In this document: piece after piece, positions 48,755 through 58,002 of the stretch
Layout: each line of letters starts with the position of its first letter
Numbering within the stretch: position 1 is the stretch's first letter
DNA from: Polynucleobacter sp. AP-Ainpum-60-G11
GTDB lineage: Bacteria; Pseudomonadota; Gammaproteobacteria; Burkholderiales; Burkholderiaceae
Direction of reading: 5' to 3'
Assembly: GCF_018688375.1 (NCBI RefSeq)
Contig: NZ_CP061318.1
Coordinates: 62,001-126,000, forward strand
DNA: 64,000 nucleotides
Translations under genes and position numbers: made by a program
The notes under the pieces: generated by a model
Database searches by the model: none
What the model was told of the DNA's origin: nothing
The model's input: the letters and a program-made list of their open reading frames with translations, nothing else

Positions 48755-50736
48755 ATGAAATCTTTTTTAAGGACTTACTTAGCATTGCAGAAAAAAACTA
48801 CCTAGAAGGTAAATTTTTCGATGCCGAGATACAGTTAATTGAGTTGCTAAAGGAAAAACCATTAGATGCAAAGTCTAATGAATTGCTTGGCCTAGTTTAT
48901 TTAAGTCAGGATAAAAATCAAGAAGCAATTGAAACGTTGGAAATAGCCGCAAAAGATAAGAGTGCCCCGATCTATGGGCAATACAAACTTGCAATGCTTT
49001 ATATGCAAGAGGAATCTTATGAGTCAGCAATTCATACTTTATTGCGATTGCATAAAACTGCTCCAGAATCATTGGATATTATTCTCGAGTTGGCAAATGC
49101 CTACTTGATTGCAGGCAAATATGGTGAAGCATTGCAATGGCTGCATATGGCAAATACTCGATCACCAAAAGATAAAGAAATTCTTTATAACCTTGGAAGA
49201 ATTTATGATGAAACGCATGAGTTATTAAATGCGATAAATTACTACAAAAAATCCCTAGAGGTTGATCCAAAATTTATTCTACCAATTATCAATATTGGAA
49301 CAATATATATAGGTTTAAAGGATTATCAAAATGCAATAGAGTATTGCAAAATAGCGCTCCAAATATCGCCAAATTATGACTACTTAATAGGCGATATTAT
49401 TTATTGCATGAAAAATCAATGCATGTGGTCGGAAGAAGACGAATTTATAAATAAATTAAATGAAAGAATTGCCCTAAATCAAAAGGCAATCTTTCCATTT
49501 CAGTATTTAGCGCTTAGTGACTCACCGAGTCATCAGCTTGCAATAGCAAAATCTTACAATGAAAAATTTGATGATATTGAGGTCGAACCCTTGGCGACCG
49601 GATTTAAAAAGCATAAAAAAATAAAAATAGCATACGTCTCAGCGGATTTTAAATCCCATCCGATGGCTTATCTAATGGCTGAAGTATTTGAACTCCATGA
49701 TAGAAATCGTTTTGAAATATACGCATTTTCCCTATCTCCGCTAAATCAGAATGATGCAATAACATCGCGCTTAAGAAATGACTTTGATGAATTTTATGAT
49801 GTATCAAAAAATACGGATGAGCAAATATACGAATTGGCGAGAAAAAAAGAGTTAACTATTGCCATAGATTTGATGGGCCACACAACCAATGCACGCACCA
49901 AGATATTTGCAAAAAGAATAGCTCCAGTACAAATAAATTTTTTAGGCTACCCTGGAACTATGGGGGGAAATTTTATGGACTACATTATTGCTGATAAAAA
50001 TGTGATTCCCCAAGAGCAGAGAAAATTTTATGCAGAAAATATAATTTTTATGCCGCATACATTTCAACCTAATGATAATAAAAAAATTATTTCTAAGCAA
50101 TTGATGTCAAAAATTGAAGTCGGTCTACCCGAGGATAAATTTATATTTTGCTGCTTTAATTCAATATATAAAATTAACAAAAATATATTTTCTGCATGGA
50201 TTGAAATACTTAAATTAGTGCCTAATAGTATTCTTTGGATTTGCACAGATAACAGTGCTGCTATTAAAAATTTGAGAAATTCTATGGTGGAGGGAAATTT
50301 AGATCCTGGGCGCTTGATTTTTTCACACCCAAAACCATATAGCCAGTATTTGGAAATGTACAAATTTGCAGATTTATTTCTCGATACAATACCTTTTAAT
50401 GCAGGTACAACTGCTCGAGATGCGCTTTACTGTGGTGTGCCAGTTTTGACTATCGAGGGAAAATCATTTTCAGGAAGAATGGCCTCAAGTCTCTTGAGGG
50501 CAATCGACATGGATGAGTTGATTGCTCAGGATTTGAGTGGCTACATCAATATTGCAATTAAGCTTGCAACTAGCGAGGAAGACTATAAAGCAATAAAGCT
50601 TAATTTAAGTATAAAAAAGAGTTCCAAGCAATTTTGCTCTGAGGAGTATGTAAGAAGTTTGGAGAGTGCATATGAAAAAATAGGTGAAATCGCCCTGAAA
50701 AATGGAGAGCATGGTGACTTGTATCTACATGGGTGA
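48751..50736 (+). CDS. TPR-SPINDLY-type O-GlcNAc transferase-like protein (GT41)
   Basis: 661 aa. Tetratricopeptide repeats fill about residues 1-230 (for example DILYNLGRIYDETHEL-type helices and AINYYKKSLEVDPKF). A GT41 catalytic region covers about 290-650. Visible motifs are IAYVSADFKSHPMAYLM (H303, matching the conserved His of OGT), NFLGYPGTMGGNFMDYIIAD, and FLDTIPFNAGTTARDALYCGVPVLT, the UDP-sugar site. Relatives transfer GlcNAc or other sugars to Ser/Thr of proteins. The partner and acceptor are unknown. Overlaps the preceding gene by 4 bases. Markedly AT-rich, which suggests acquisition. Confidence 0.85.
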   Translation: MNEIFFKDLLSIAEKNYLEGKFFDAEIQLIELLKEKPLDAKSNELLGLVYLSQDKNQEAIETLEIAAKDKSAPIYGQYKLAMLYMQEESYESAIHTLLRLHKTAPESLDIILELANAYLIAGKYGEALQWLHMANTRSPKDKEILYNLGRIYDETHELLNAINYYKKSLEVDPKFILPIINIGTIYIGLKDYQNAIEYCKIALQISPNYDYLIGDIIYCMKNQCMWSEEDEFINKLNERIALNQKAIFPFQYLALSDSPSHQLAIAKSYNEKFDDIEVEPLATGFKKHKKIKIAYVSADFKSHPMAYLMAEVFELHDRNRFEIYAFSLSPLNQNDAITSRLRNDFDEFYDVSKNTDEQIYELARKKELTIAIDLMGHTTNARTKIFAKRIAPVQINFLGYPGTMGGNFMDYIIADKNVIPQEQRKFYAENIIFMPHTFQPNDNKKIISKQLMSKIEVGLPEDKFIFCCFNSIYKINKNIFSAWIEILKLVPNSILWICTDNSAAIKNLRNSMVEGNLDPGRLIFSHPKPYSQYLEMYKFADLFLDTIPFNAGTTARDALYCGVPVLTIEGKSFSGRMASSLLRAIDMDELIAQDLSGYINIAIKLATSEEDYKAIKLNLSIKKSSKQFCSEEYVRSLESAYEKIGEIALKNGEHGDLYLHG

Positions 50737-50739
50737 GCC

Positions 50740-51468
50740 TTAAAAATATATACTATTTTGTATTGTTGAAGAATTGCGCTCATTTTTGGTGATTGCCAAT
50801 GGTGGAAAGCATGCATATGCATTCAGGGATGGATATAGGCTATTCATAGCAATATCAATACCGTTGTTCTGCATTTGATATGACATTAGTGGAAACTCAA
50901 TCTCAAAAGGGAGTAGTGGAAAGCATTGCTCTTTAAATTTAACTGCACCTTGTGCACTTATTGTATAAGCTGGGATTCCAAAACATTTATCCAGCGACAT
51001 TAATGTTGATGAAGATTTGGAGTTATAAAAATTAGGTACCGAATTACGGAGTTGCTGCTGATTAAAAATCATGATGACCGGAGAGATATCGGGCATAACG
51101 TTAACGGAAAGTACGTGATCAAAATTCCAGCCCCAAAGTACAATATCCCAACCACCACCTATGGAGTCGATCATTTTATTGTGCTCTGGCTCAAAGTCAG
51201 CTCTTAATATGACATCATCCTCTATCACTGTAATAGCGCGGTTAGTATTGATAGCCTCCTCCCAAAGTGATAGGTGAGAAAGCGCGCATCCAAATGCACC
51301 CTTCGTGTAGGGAAGCCTTCCATCAAATAACCCTGACTCCGCCAAAAATTTCTTACTTAATGTCGATCCATCAACACCTTCATGAAACGAGTAATTAACA
51401 TTGGGATTATTCTTAATAAATTGTTCTTTTCGAGAAGTTGATCTCTTCAGATTGATAACTTTAATCAT
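50740..51468 (-). CDS. Glycosyltransferase family 25 protein
   Basis: 242 aa. GT25 marks are the N-terminal IKVINLKRSTSRKEQFIKN, GAFGCALSHLSLWEEAI, and ITVIEDDVIL with the acidic catalytic motif. The family adds galactose or related sugars in lipooligosaccharide and collagen. No membrane segment, so cytoplasmic. It ends 3 bases from the preceding gene's end (convergent), and its start lies only 18 bases from that of the next gene (divergent). Confidence 0.85.
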   Translation of the reverse strand: MIKVINLKRSTSRKEQFIKNNPNVNYSFHEGVDGSTLSKKFLAESGLFDGRLPYTKGAFGCALSHLSLWEEAINTNRAITVIEDDVILRADFEPEHNKMIDSIGGGWDIVLWGWNFDHVLSVNVMPDISPVIMIFNQQQLRNSVPNFYNSKSSSTLMSLDKCFGIPAYTISAQGAVKFKEQCFPLLPFEIEFPLMSYQMQNNGIDIAMNSLYPSLNAYACFPPLAITKNERNSSTIQNSIYF

Positions 51469-51486
51469 GGGTAGCCCCTATTTTTT

Positions 51487-53337
51487 ATGAATTTATTGAA
51501 TAATAACCTTAGTCGTATTGAATTTTTGGTTAGTGGCGGCTCAATCGAAGAAGCGGAAAGATTGTCTTCTGATCTTATAAAAATTTATCCGCAACATGCA
51601 CTTCTTCTTCAGTATCGGGGAGTGATATTTGCCCTCTTAAATAAGCATAAAGAGGCAATAAAGTGTTACGAGAAAGTGCTTAAAAAAACCCCCAATAATT
51701 TGGATTGCATGCTTAATCTAGCATCATCATTAAATACTGTGGGTGAGAATATCAAAGCCCTTTCTTTTTTAGACAGAGTCATTTCTGTAAGTCCGAAATA
51801 TTTCGAGGCCCACTACAACAAAGGAAATGTTCTCAATGATCTCGGAATGATTGAGAATGCAATTACATCATTTGAGCAGGCCGTGAGCATCAATCCTAGA
51901 GATCCAAGGGCTCATCATAATCTCGCAAAATGTCTTCATGATATTGGTCGTTTTGAATTAGCTGTTGTTGAATATGACAAGGCTATCTCTCTGGATTCCA
52001 ACTATGCAGAGGCTTGGTCTAATAAAGGGGTTACTTTACTTGAAAACAGGCAATATGCTGATGCAATTATTTGCTTAGATACGGCAATAGCATTGACTCC
52101 AAGATTTGCTCCAGCATATTCAAATAAGGGGCTGGTCCTTCATGCGTTGAAAGATTTTGATGGGGCAATTGCTGAATATGACAAGGCTATCTCTCTGGAT
52201 TCCAGCTATGCAGAGGCTTGGTCTAATAAAGGGGTTACTTTACTTGAAAACAGGAAATATGCTGATGCAATTATTTGCTTAGATACGGCAATAGCATTGA
52301 CTCCAAGATTTGCTCCAGCATATTCAAATAAGGGGCTGGTCCTTCATGCGTTGAAAGATTTTGATGGGGCAATTGCTGAATATGACAAGGCTATCTCTCT
52401 GGATTCCAACTATGCAGAGGCATACCTTAATAAATCATTTTCTGAATTATTGTTGGGTAGATTTGATTCTGGTTGGAAAAATTTTGAATATCGCTGGAAG
52501 CTCAAAGAATTTGATGCGGAGAGACATGCTGTCATACCAAGACTTAGTTCATTGGAATCTATTGAGCATAAAAAAATCCTCATTTGGGCTGAGCAGGGAC
52601 TGGGTGACAGCATCCAATTTTTTCGATTTGTGCTGTTGTTATGCGATTTGGGCGCTCACGTAGTATTCGAGGCGCCCGAATCATTGGTCCCCATATTTTC
52701 AAAGAAGGAAAACCTTGAAGTGGTTACTGAGGCAGTTAATGTAGATTTCGACTTTCAGTTGCCACTTTTATCGCTCCCACTAATATTTGATGTGCGCAAA
52801 GAGGTTATACCCAACAACATTAATTACATCGATATTAATCCTGAAAAAATTAACCTTTTTTCTGCTGTAACTAGATCTGAAAAACCTTACAAAATTGGAT
52901 TGGTATGTAGCGGCCACAAAAATCATAGAAATGACATGAATCGTTCAATACCATTACATCAGTTTGCAAGCATTCTGGATCAAGGGCATCAGTATTTTTT
53001 AATTCAAAAAGAAATTAGGCTTGGAGATGAGGATTTTCTCAAGGATGGTGGAATTGAGAGTCTTGCACACTGTATCAATGACTTTTCAGATACGGCTGCT
53101 ATTATTTTGAATCTAGATTGCGTGATCAGTGTTGATACCTCGGTCATCCATCTCGCTGGAGTTTTGAATAAGAAAGCATTCTTGCTGCTCCCATTTTGCC
53201 CGGATTGGAGGTGGCAAGTTGATCGAGGAGATACGCCATGGTATCCCAGTATAAAGATTATTCGTCAGACAAAAATAGATGATTGGAGTCAGGCATTGGA
53301 GGAGTTGCAAATGACTATCTTAAATCTAGCTAATTAG
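51487..53337 (+). CDS. TPR protein with GT9-like glycosyltransferase C-terminus
   Basis: 616 aa. About nine tetratricopeptide repeats span residues 1-325. They include a 68-residue block present twice almost identically. The C-terminal half (about 335-616) resembles the heptosyltransferase-like GT9 fold: [39 protein letters not shown], and [17 protein letters not shown] with FCPDWRWQ...[12 protein letters not shown]. Proteins of this build often lie in bacterial surface or flagellar glycosylation loci. Substrate unknown. No ribosome binding site is evident. The last 8 bases overlap mscL. Confidence 0.82.
   Translation: MNLLNNNLSRIEFLVSGGSIEEAERLSSDLIKIYPQHALLLQYRGVIFALLNKHKEAIKCYEKVLKKTPNNLDCMLNLASSLNTVGENIKALSFLDRVISVSPKYFEAHYNKGNVLNDLGMIENAITSFEQAVSINPRDPRAHHNLAKCLHDIGRFELAVVEYDKAISLDSNYAEAWSNKGVTLLENRQYADAIICLDTAIALTPRFAPAYSNKGLVLHALKDFDGAIAEYDKAISLDSSYAEAWSNKGVTLLENRKYADAIICLDTAIALTPRFAPAYSNKGLVLHALKDFDGAIAEYDKAISLDSNYAEAYLNKSFSELLLGRFDSGWKNFEYRWKLKEFDAERHAVIPRLSSLESIEHKKILIWAEQGLGDSIQFFRFVLLLCDLGAHVVFEAPESLVPIFSKKENLEVVTEAVNVDFDFQLPLLSLPLIFDVRKEVIPNNINYIDINPEKINLFSAVTRSEKPYKIGLVCSGHKNHRNDMNRSIPLHQFASILDQGHQYFLIQKEIRLGDEDFLKDGGIESLAHCINDFSDTAAIILNLDCVISVDTSVIHLAGVLNKKAFLLLPFCPDWRWQVDRGDTPWYPSIKIIRQTKIDDWSQALEELQMTILNLAN
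51970..52421 (+). repeat. 204-bp near-perfect tandem repeat in a TPR gene
   Basis: Unit 1 (51970-52173) and unit 2 (52174-52377) are both 204 bp and by eye differ at only two positions (AAC to AGC, CAA to AAA). A partial third copy of 44 bp follows (52378-52421). The unit encodes 68 residues, two tetratricopeptide repeats, so copy-number change keeps the frame. Confidence 0.93.
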
Positions 53338-53758
53338 ATTTCTTTAAGCTGTCACGAATCTCTCTCAGCAAGACCACATCTTCTGGTGTTGGTGGTGCAG
53401 GCGGGGAATCAGTAGTCCTTACTCTATTGACGATTTTCACCATTTGAAATATCACAAAAGCCAAGAGTATGAAATTAATGGAGATAGTGATGAAGTTGCC
53501 ATAAGCAAAAATGGGCACGCCGGCTTTTTTGAGGGCATCAAAGGTTCTTGGAACCCCATCTGGAATCTTCCCCAGAACGAGAAAAAGGTTGGTAAAGTCA
53601 ATATGACCCCCTAAGAGAGTGGAAATGACTGGCATGACAATGTCATTTACCAGGGAATCAACAATCTTCCCAAAAGCCCCGCCAATGATGACGCCCACTG
53701 CTAAATCAATGACATTTCCCTTAACCGCGAAGTCCCGAAATTCCTTTAAGACGGCCAT
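53330..53758 (-). CDS. mscL: Large-conductance mechanosensitive channel MscL
   Basis: 142 aa, normal length. The N-terminal amphipathic helix and first membrane helix ([27 protein letters not shown]) are diagnostic, followed by [15 protein letters not shown] and a second membrane helix (about residues 87-110). It opens on osmotic downshock to release solutes. Convergent with the TPR-GT9 gene by 8 bases and divergent from petA. Confidence 0.96.
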   Translation of the reverse strand: MAVLKEFRDFAVKGNVIDLAVGVIIGGAFGKIVDSLVNDIVMPVISTLLGGHIDFTNLFLVLGKIPDGVPRTFDALKKAGVPIFAYGNFITISINFILLAFVIFQMVKIVNRVRTTDSPPAPPTPEDVVLLREIRDSLKKSN

Positions 53759-53815
53759 AAATGCCTCCCTCTACGTTTAGATTGAGATTAACTCAAGATT
53801 AACCTCATAACTTAC

Positions 53816-53843
53816 TTGCATACCCAACTTTTTACTTTAAAAT
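53816..53843 (+). promoter_or_regulatory. Candidate sigma70 promoter of petABC
   Basis: TTGCAT (53816-53821), 16-base spacer, TAAAAT (53838-53843). The start would be near 53850, about 45 bases before the petA ATG, which has AAGGA upstream. Consensus match only. Confidence 0.5.
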
Positions 53844-53895
53844 CTTAACTTTAAGCAATTTCCACCTATAAATGCTCTATCAAGGAATTTTGTAA

Positions 53896-54498
53896 ATGAG
53901 TGATAAGCCCTGTATGGATAAGGATCGTCGTAATTGGTTGATCGCGACTTCAGCGGTTGGCGGTGTTGGTGCAGCCGCAGCCCTTTACCCTTTTGTGGAC
54001 AGTTTTGAGCCTTCTGAGCGTGCTAAAGCCGCTGGGGCAGCTGTTGAAATTGATATCGCTGGCATGCAGCCGGATGAGATGCGCATGGTTGAGTGGCGTG
54101 GTAAGCCGGTTTGGGTGGTGCGTCGCACGCCTGAGCAAGTTGCTGAGCTCTCAAAGATTGACTCTGAGCTCGCTGACCCTGATTCTTTAAGGGATCCAGC
54201 CCAATTTACACCGCCTTATGCCCAAAACCAGTGGCGTTCAATTAAGCCTGAATACCTCGTTGTAGTTGGTATTTGCACTCATTTAGGCTGCTCTCCTACG
54301 GCTAAGTTTGAGTCGGGCCCACAACCTTCTTTGCCGAATACTTGGCCAGGCGGCTTCCTATGCCCATGCCACGGCTCTACATTCGACATGGCAGGCCGCG
54401 TATTTAAGAACAAACCAGCCCCAGACAACATGGAAGTACCACCACATATGTATTTGAGCGATACCAAGATTCTGGTTGGCGAAGATAAGAAGGCCTAA
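53896..54498 (+). CDS. petA: Ubiquinol-cytochrome c reductase, Rieske iron-sulfur subunit
   Basis: 200 aa. An N-terminal segment with a twin-arginine-like motif (DRRNWLIATSAVGG) and an uncleaved membrane anchor precedes the Rieske domain. The 2Fe-2S ligands are in CTHLGCSP and CPCHGS. It is part of the bc1 complex and takes electrons from ubiquinol. The Tat-like signal fits the tatABC operon at 43320. First gene of petABC; petB starts 10 bases on. Confidence 0.96.
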   Translation: MSDKPCMDKDRRNWLIATSAVGGVGAAAALYPFVDSFEPSERAKAAGAAVEIDIAGMQPDEMRMVEWRGKPVWVVRRTPEQVAELSKIDSELADPDSLRDPAQFTPPYAQNQWRSIKPEYLVVVGICTHLGCSPTAKFESGPQPSLPNTWPGGFLCPCHGSTFDMAGRVFKNKPAPDNMEVPPHMYLSDTKILVGEDKKA

Positions 54499-54508
54499 GG
54501 AGAGATAA

Positions 54509-55909
54509 ATGGCATTTCACGAAAAAGAAGTCCCGGCAGATGCTTCTGGCGCACAAAAGCTCATGGCTTGGGTAGATTCACGCTTGCCGGTAACAGAAGC
54601 GTTTAAGCGTCACATGAGCGAGTATTACGCTCCAAAAAACCTGAATTTCTTCTATATTTTTGGTGCGTTAGCAATTGTTGTGTTGGCAATCCAGATCATT
54701 ACCGGCATTTTCTTGGTGATGAACTATAAGCCGGATGCAGCTAAAGCATTTGAATCTGTTGAATACATCATGCGTGAAGTGCCATGGGGTTGGTTGATCA
54801 GATACATGCACTCGACTGGCGCTTCAATGTTCTTTGTTGTGGTTTACATGCACATGTTCCGTGGCTTGATCTACGGTTCATATCGCAAGCCACGCGAGTT
54901 GATTTGGATTTTCGGTTGCGCGATCTTCTTGTGCTTGATGGGTGAAGCGTTCTTTGGTTATTTACTCCCATGGGGTCAAATGTCCTATTGGGGTGCTCAA
55001 GTGATTGTGAACTTGTTTTCTGCTATCCCATTAATTGGACCAGATCTATCTTTGTGGCTGCGTGGTGACTACGTAGTTGGCGATGCAACACTAAATCGCT
55101 TCTTCGCATTCCACGTAATTGCTATCCCATTGGTGTTGATTGGATTGGTTGCAGCTCACATTCTTGCTTTGCATGAAGTTGGCTCTAACAACCCAGATGG
55201 CGTAGAAATCAAAGATACACTTGATGCAAATGGTCATCCAGTAGATGGCATCCCCTTCCATCCTTATTACAGCGTCCATGACGTAATGTATTTGGGTGGA
55301 TTCCTGATGGTATTTGCTTGCATCGTATTCTTTGCCCCGGAAATGGGCGGATACTTTTTAGAAGCAAATAATTTCATCCCTGCAAATCCATTTGTTACTC
55401 CAACCCATATTGCGCCGGTTTGGTATTTCACACCGTTCTATTCGATGTTGCGTGCTACAACCTCAAACTTCTTGCTGCCATTATGGATTTTCTTGGCAGT
55501 GATTTTAGGAATGTTCGCACTCAAATCTAACAATATCAAGGTTAAGGGTGCATGCGCTGCGATTGCCCTAGTTTTAGCTGCAGGCTTCTACGCATTTGAT
55601 GCTAAGTTTTGGGGTGTTGTGATCATGGGCGGCTCTGTTGTGATCATGTTCTTCCTGCCCTGGTTGGACCATTCTCCAGTGAAATCTATTCGCTATCGCC
55701 CACAATTCCATAAATACATCTATGGAGTATTTATTGTGAGCTTTGTGATATTGGGTTACTTGGGTATTGAGCCGCCATCACCAATATTTGAAAAGATTTC
55801 TCAGATTTGCACTATTTATTATCTGGGCTTCTTCTTGGCGATGCCTTTCTGGAGCAAGCTTGGTACGTTCAAGCCAGTTCCAACTCGCGTTACTTTTAAG
55901 TCCCATTAA
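54509..55909 (+). CDS. petB: Ubiquinol-cytochrome c reductase, cytochrome b
   Basis: 466 aa, the full-length fused cytochrome b with eight or more membrane helices. The heme histidine pairs lie in RYMHSTGASMFFVVVYMHMF and FFAFHVIAIPLVLIGLVAAHIL. The PEWY-equivalent quinol-site segment appears as PVWYFTPFYSMLR. Core of the bc1 complex, linking ubiquinol to cytochrome c1. petC follows after 29 bases. Confidence 0.97.
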   Translation: MAFHEKEVPADASGAQKLMAWVDSRLPVTEAFKRHMSEYYAPKNLNFFYIFGALAIVVLAIQIITGIFLVMNYKPDAAKAFESVEYIMREVPWGWLIRYMHSTGASMFFVVVYMHMFRGLIYGSYRKPRELIWIFGCAIFLCLMGEAFFGYLLPWGQMSYWGAQVIVNLFSAIPLIGPDLSLWLRGDYVVGDATLNRFFAFHVIAIPLVLIGLVAAHILALHEVGSNNPDGVEIKDTLDANGHPVDGIPFHPYYSVHDVMYLGGFLMVFACIVFFAPEMGGYFLEANNFIPANPFVTPTHIAPVWYFTPFYSMLRATTSNFLLPLWIFLAVILGMFALKSNNIKVKGACAAIALVLAAGFYAFDAKFWGVVIMGGSVVIMFFLPWLDHSPVKSIRYRPQFHKYIYGVFIVSFVILGYLGIEPPSPIFEKISQICTIYYLGFFLAMPFWSKLGTFKPVPTRVTFKSH

Positions 55910-55938
55910 TTCAGATACCCGAGAAATTAGGAACTAGT

Positions 55939-56712
55939 ATGAAACGAATTCTGCAAACTTTGACGGGCGTCTGCCAAGCAACTGTTCTAGTTGCTGCCCT
56001 GGGCCTTGGCGTAAGCGCTAATGCCAATGAAGGCGGCTTTCCATTGGATACGGCGCCAACTCGCGTTAGCAATAACGCATCTCTACAAAACGGTGCCAAG
56101 TTATTTGTGAACTATTGCTTGAACTGTCACTCAGCTACAAGCATGCGTTATAACCGCTTGCGTGATATTGGCCTGACTGACCAGCAAATCAAAGATAACT
56201 TGATTTTTACTGATGCCAAGGTCGGCGATTTGATGACGATCTCCATGACACCAAAAGAAGGCAAGGCATTCTTTGGCAAAACTCCTCCTGATTTATCTGT
56301 AGAGGCGCGAGCACGAGGCACTGATTGGCTTTATACCTATTTTCGCACTTTCTACAAAGACGACGCTACTCAAACTGGTTGGAATAATTTGGTGTATCCA
56401 AACGTTGGCATGCCACACGTTCTATGGCAGTTGCAAGGCGAGCGTGCTGCGAAGTTTGAAGAGCGTAAAGATCCACATGATGAAACTCGTATGGAGAAGG
56501 TGTTTGTAGGTTTTGAGCAGTTGACGCCTGGAACCATGAAGTCACAAGAGTATGACGACAATATTGCTGACCTGGTTGCTTTCATGTCTTGGATGGCTGA
56601 GCCAGTCCAACTCGAGCGTAAGCGTCTGGGTGTTATTGTGCTGATCTTCTTGGCAATCTTCACGCTCCTAGCTTCACGTTTGAATAAGGCTTACTGGAAA
56701 GATATTCACTAG
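55939..56712 (+). CDS. petC: Ubiquinol-cytochrome c reductase, cytochrome c1
   Basis: 257 aa. Signal peptide ending near VSANANEGG, then the heme site CLNCHSATSMRYNRL (about residues 58-72), and a C-terminal membrane anchor (LGVIVLIFLAIFTLLASRL). Passes electrons to soluble cytochromes such as the cytochrome c4 encoded at 13038. Last gene of petABC; sspA follows after a 76-base gap. Confidence 0.96.
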   Translation: MKRILQTLTGVCQATVLVAALGLGVSANANEGGFPLDTAPTRVSNNASLQNGAKLFVNYCLNCHSATSMRYNRLRDIGLTDQQIKDNLIFTDAKVGDLMTISMTPKEGKAFFGKTPPDLSVEARARGTDWLYTYFRTFYKDDATQTGWNNLVYPNVGMPHVLWQLQGERAAKFEERKDPHDETRMEKVFVGFEQLTPGTMKSQEYDDNIADLVAFMSWMAEPVQLERKRLGVIVLIFLAIFTLLASRLNKAYWKDIH

Positions 56713-56788
56713 GCCAAGTTTTAAGAGTTAATGTCGCAGTTATTTGTGCGTTTGTTGTATTGAAGTGGATATTTAAGGAAATAAATTT

Positions 56789-57400
56789 ATGATGGTGTTG
56801 TACTCGGGCACAAACTGCCCATTCTCGCAACGCTGCCGTTTGGTGCTTTTCGAAAAAGGCATGGACTTTGAGATCCGTGATGTTGACTTGTTTAACAAGC
56901 CAGAAGACATCTCGGTCATGAACCCTTATGGCCAAGTGCCAATCTTGGTTGAGCGTGACTTGATTTTGTATGAGTCAAACATCATCAATGAGTATATTGA
57001 TGAGCGCTTTCCTCATCCACAATTGATGCCGCCTGATCCAGTTGCGCGCGCACGTGCACGACTCTTCCTTTTTAATTTTGAGAAAGAATTGTTTGTGCAT
57101 GTTGCCGCTTTGGAGAATGAAAAAGGTAAGGCAGCAGAGAAATCTCACGAAAAAGCGCGTTTGGCTATTCGTGATCGCTTAACTCAGCTTGCACCTATTT
57201 TTGTGAAGAACAAGTACATGTTGGGCGAAGAGTTTTCTATGCTTGATGTAGCCATCGCCCCATTATTGTGGCGTTTAGAGCATTACGGTATCGACCTTTC
57301 GCGTAATGCGGCCCCCCTCTTAAAGTACGCTGAGCGTATTTTCAGTAGACCTGCTTACATTGAAGCTCTAACTCCTTCAGAAAAGGTAATGCGTCGCTAA
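56789..57400 (+). CDS. sspA: Stringent starvation protein A (GST-fold, RNA polymerase-associated)
   Basis: 203 aa with a glutathione-transferase fold: N-terminal thioredoxin-like domain (VLYSGTNCPFSQRCRLVLFEKGM, then NPYGQVPILVERDLILYESNIINEYIDE-type residues) and a helical C-terminal domain. SspA binds RNA polymerase and activates stress and phage genes in E. coli. AAGGA lies 10 bases before the start. Paired with sspB after petABC, a standard betaproteobacterial order. Confidence 0.93.
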   Translation: MMVLYSGTNCPFSQRCRLVLFEKGMDFEIRDVDLFNKPEDISVMNPYGQVPILVERDLILYESNIINEYIDERFPHPQLMPPDPVARARARLFLFNFEKELFVHVAALENEKGKAAEKSHEKARLAIRDRLTQLAPIFVKNKYMLGEEFSMLDVAIAPLLWRLEHYGIDLSRNAAPLLKYAERIFSRPAYIEALTPSEKVMRR

Positions 57401-57431
57401 GCGGCTCATTATTCATGCTGGCAAGATAGGC

Positions 57432-57833
57432 ATGGCTGATATACCAAGCAATAAACCATACCTAATCCGTGCTCTACATCAGTGGTGCACGGATTTTGGT
57501 TTTACACCCTTCATGGCAGTTTTTGTAGATGAAAACGTAGAAGTGCCCATGGAGTTTGTGAAGAATAATGAAATCGTCCTCAATCTTTCCCTTGAAGCTT
57601 GTCATCAGCTCAACTTAGACAATGACTGGATTAGCTTCCAGGCTAGATTTGGCGGAGTCCCAAGAAAAATCATGGTTCCTGTGAGCCATGTTTTGGCAAT
57701 CTATGCCCGAGAAAATGGCCAAGGAATGTCCTTTCCATTTGATGCTAGCCAGTCAGTCAAACCTAAAGACGGGGATCCACAGAATCTTGAAAAGCCAAAA
57801 GCCGGTAGACCTTCCTTGACAATTGTGAAATAG
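57432..57833 (+). CDS. sspB: ClpXP adaptor protein SspB
   Basis: 133 aa. The N-terminal ssrA-tag-binding domain has PYLIRALHQWCTDFGFTPF and VLNLSLEACHQLNLDNDWI. A flexible linker leads to the C-terminal GRPSLTIVK, the ClpX-binding motif. It delivers tagged proteins to ClpXP. The 3' end of the gene contains the TTGACA box of the tRNA promoter. Confidence 0.95.
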   Translation: MADIPSNKPYLIRALHQWCTDFGFTPFMAVFVDENVEVPMEFVKNNEIVLNLSLEACHQLNLDNDWISFQARFGGVPRKIMVPVSHVLAIYARENGQGMSFPFDASQSVKPKDGDPQNLEKPKAGRPSLTIVK

Positions 57834-57844
57834 GTTAAAATATT
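57816..57844 (+). promoter_or_regulatory. Candidate promoter of tRNA-Thr inside the sspB 3' end
   Basis: A perfect -35 box TTGACA (57816-57821) in the last sspB codons, 17 bases, then AATATT (57839-57844) in a TAAAATATT stretch. Transcription would begin at the tRNA 5' end or a few bases before it (57852). Confidence 0.5.
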
Positions 57845-57851
57845 AACCGTT

Positions 57852-57927
57852 GCCCCTTTAGCTCATCTGGTAGAGCAACTGATTTGTAATCAGTAGGTGG
57901 TCTGTTCGAGTCGGACAAGGGGCACCA
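57852..57927 (+). tRNA. tRNA-Thr (anticodon TGT)
   Basis: 76 nt with encoded CCA (57925-57927). Acceptor stem GCCCCTT with AAGGGGC, D-stem GCTC with GAGC, anticodon stem ACTGA with TCAGT and loop TTTGTAA giving anticodon TGT, and T-arm GTCTG-TTCGAGT-CGGAC. It reads ACA and other ACN codons. A terminator follows after 6 bases. Confidence 0.96.
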
Positions 57928-57933
57928 AAATTC

Positions 57934-57965
57934 AAAACCTAAGTTCGCGAGAATTTAGGTTTTTT
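57934..57965 (+). terminator. Rho-independent terminator after tRNA-Thr
   Basis: AAAACCTAAGTTC pairs with GAATTTAGGTTTT over 13 pairs (one G-U) around a GCGA loop, followed by T residues. It ends the tRNA transcript. Confidence 0.85.
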
Positions 57966-58002
57966 ACTTATGAGGCCAGCAATTAAGTTTGCTGCAGTGT
58001 GT

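Noticed and set aside
51970-52421. Direct repeats considered as a CRISPR array
   Set aside because: The units are 204 bp, contiguous without spacers, and in frame in a TPR gene.
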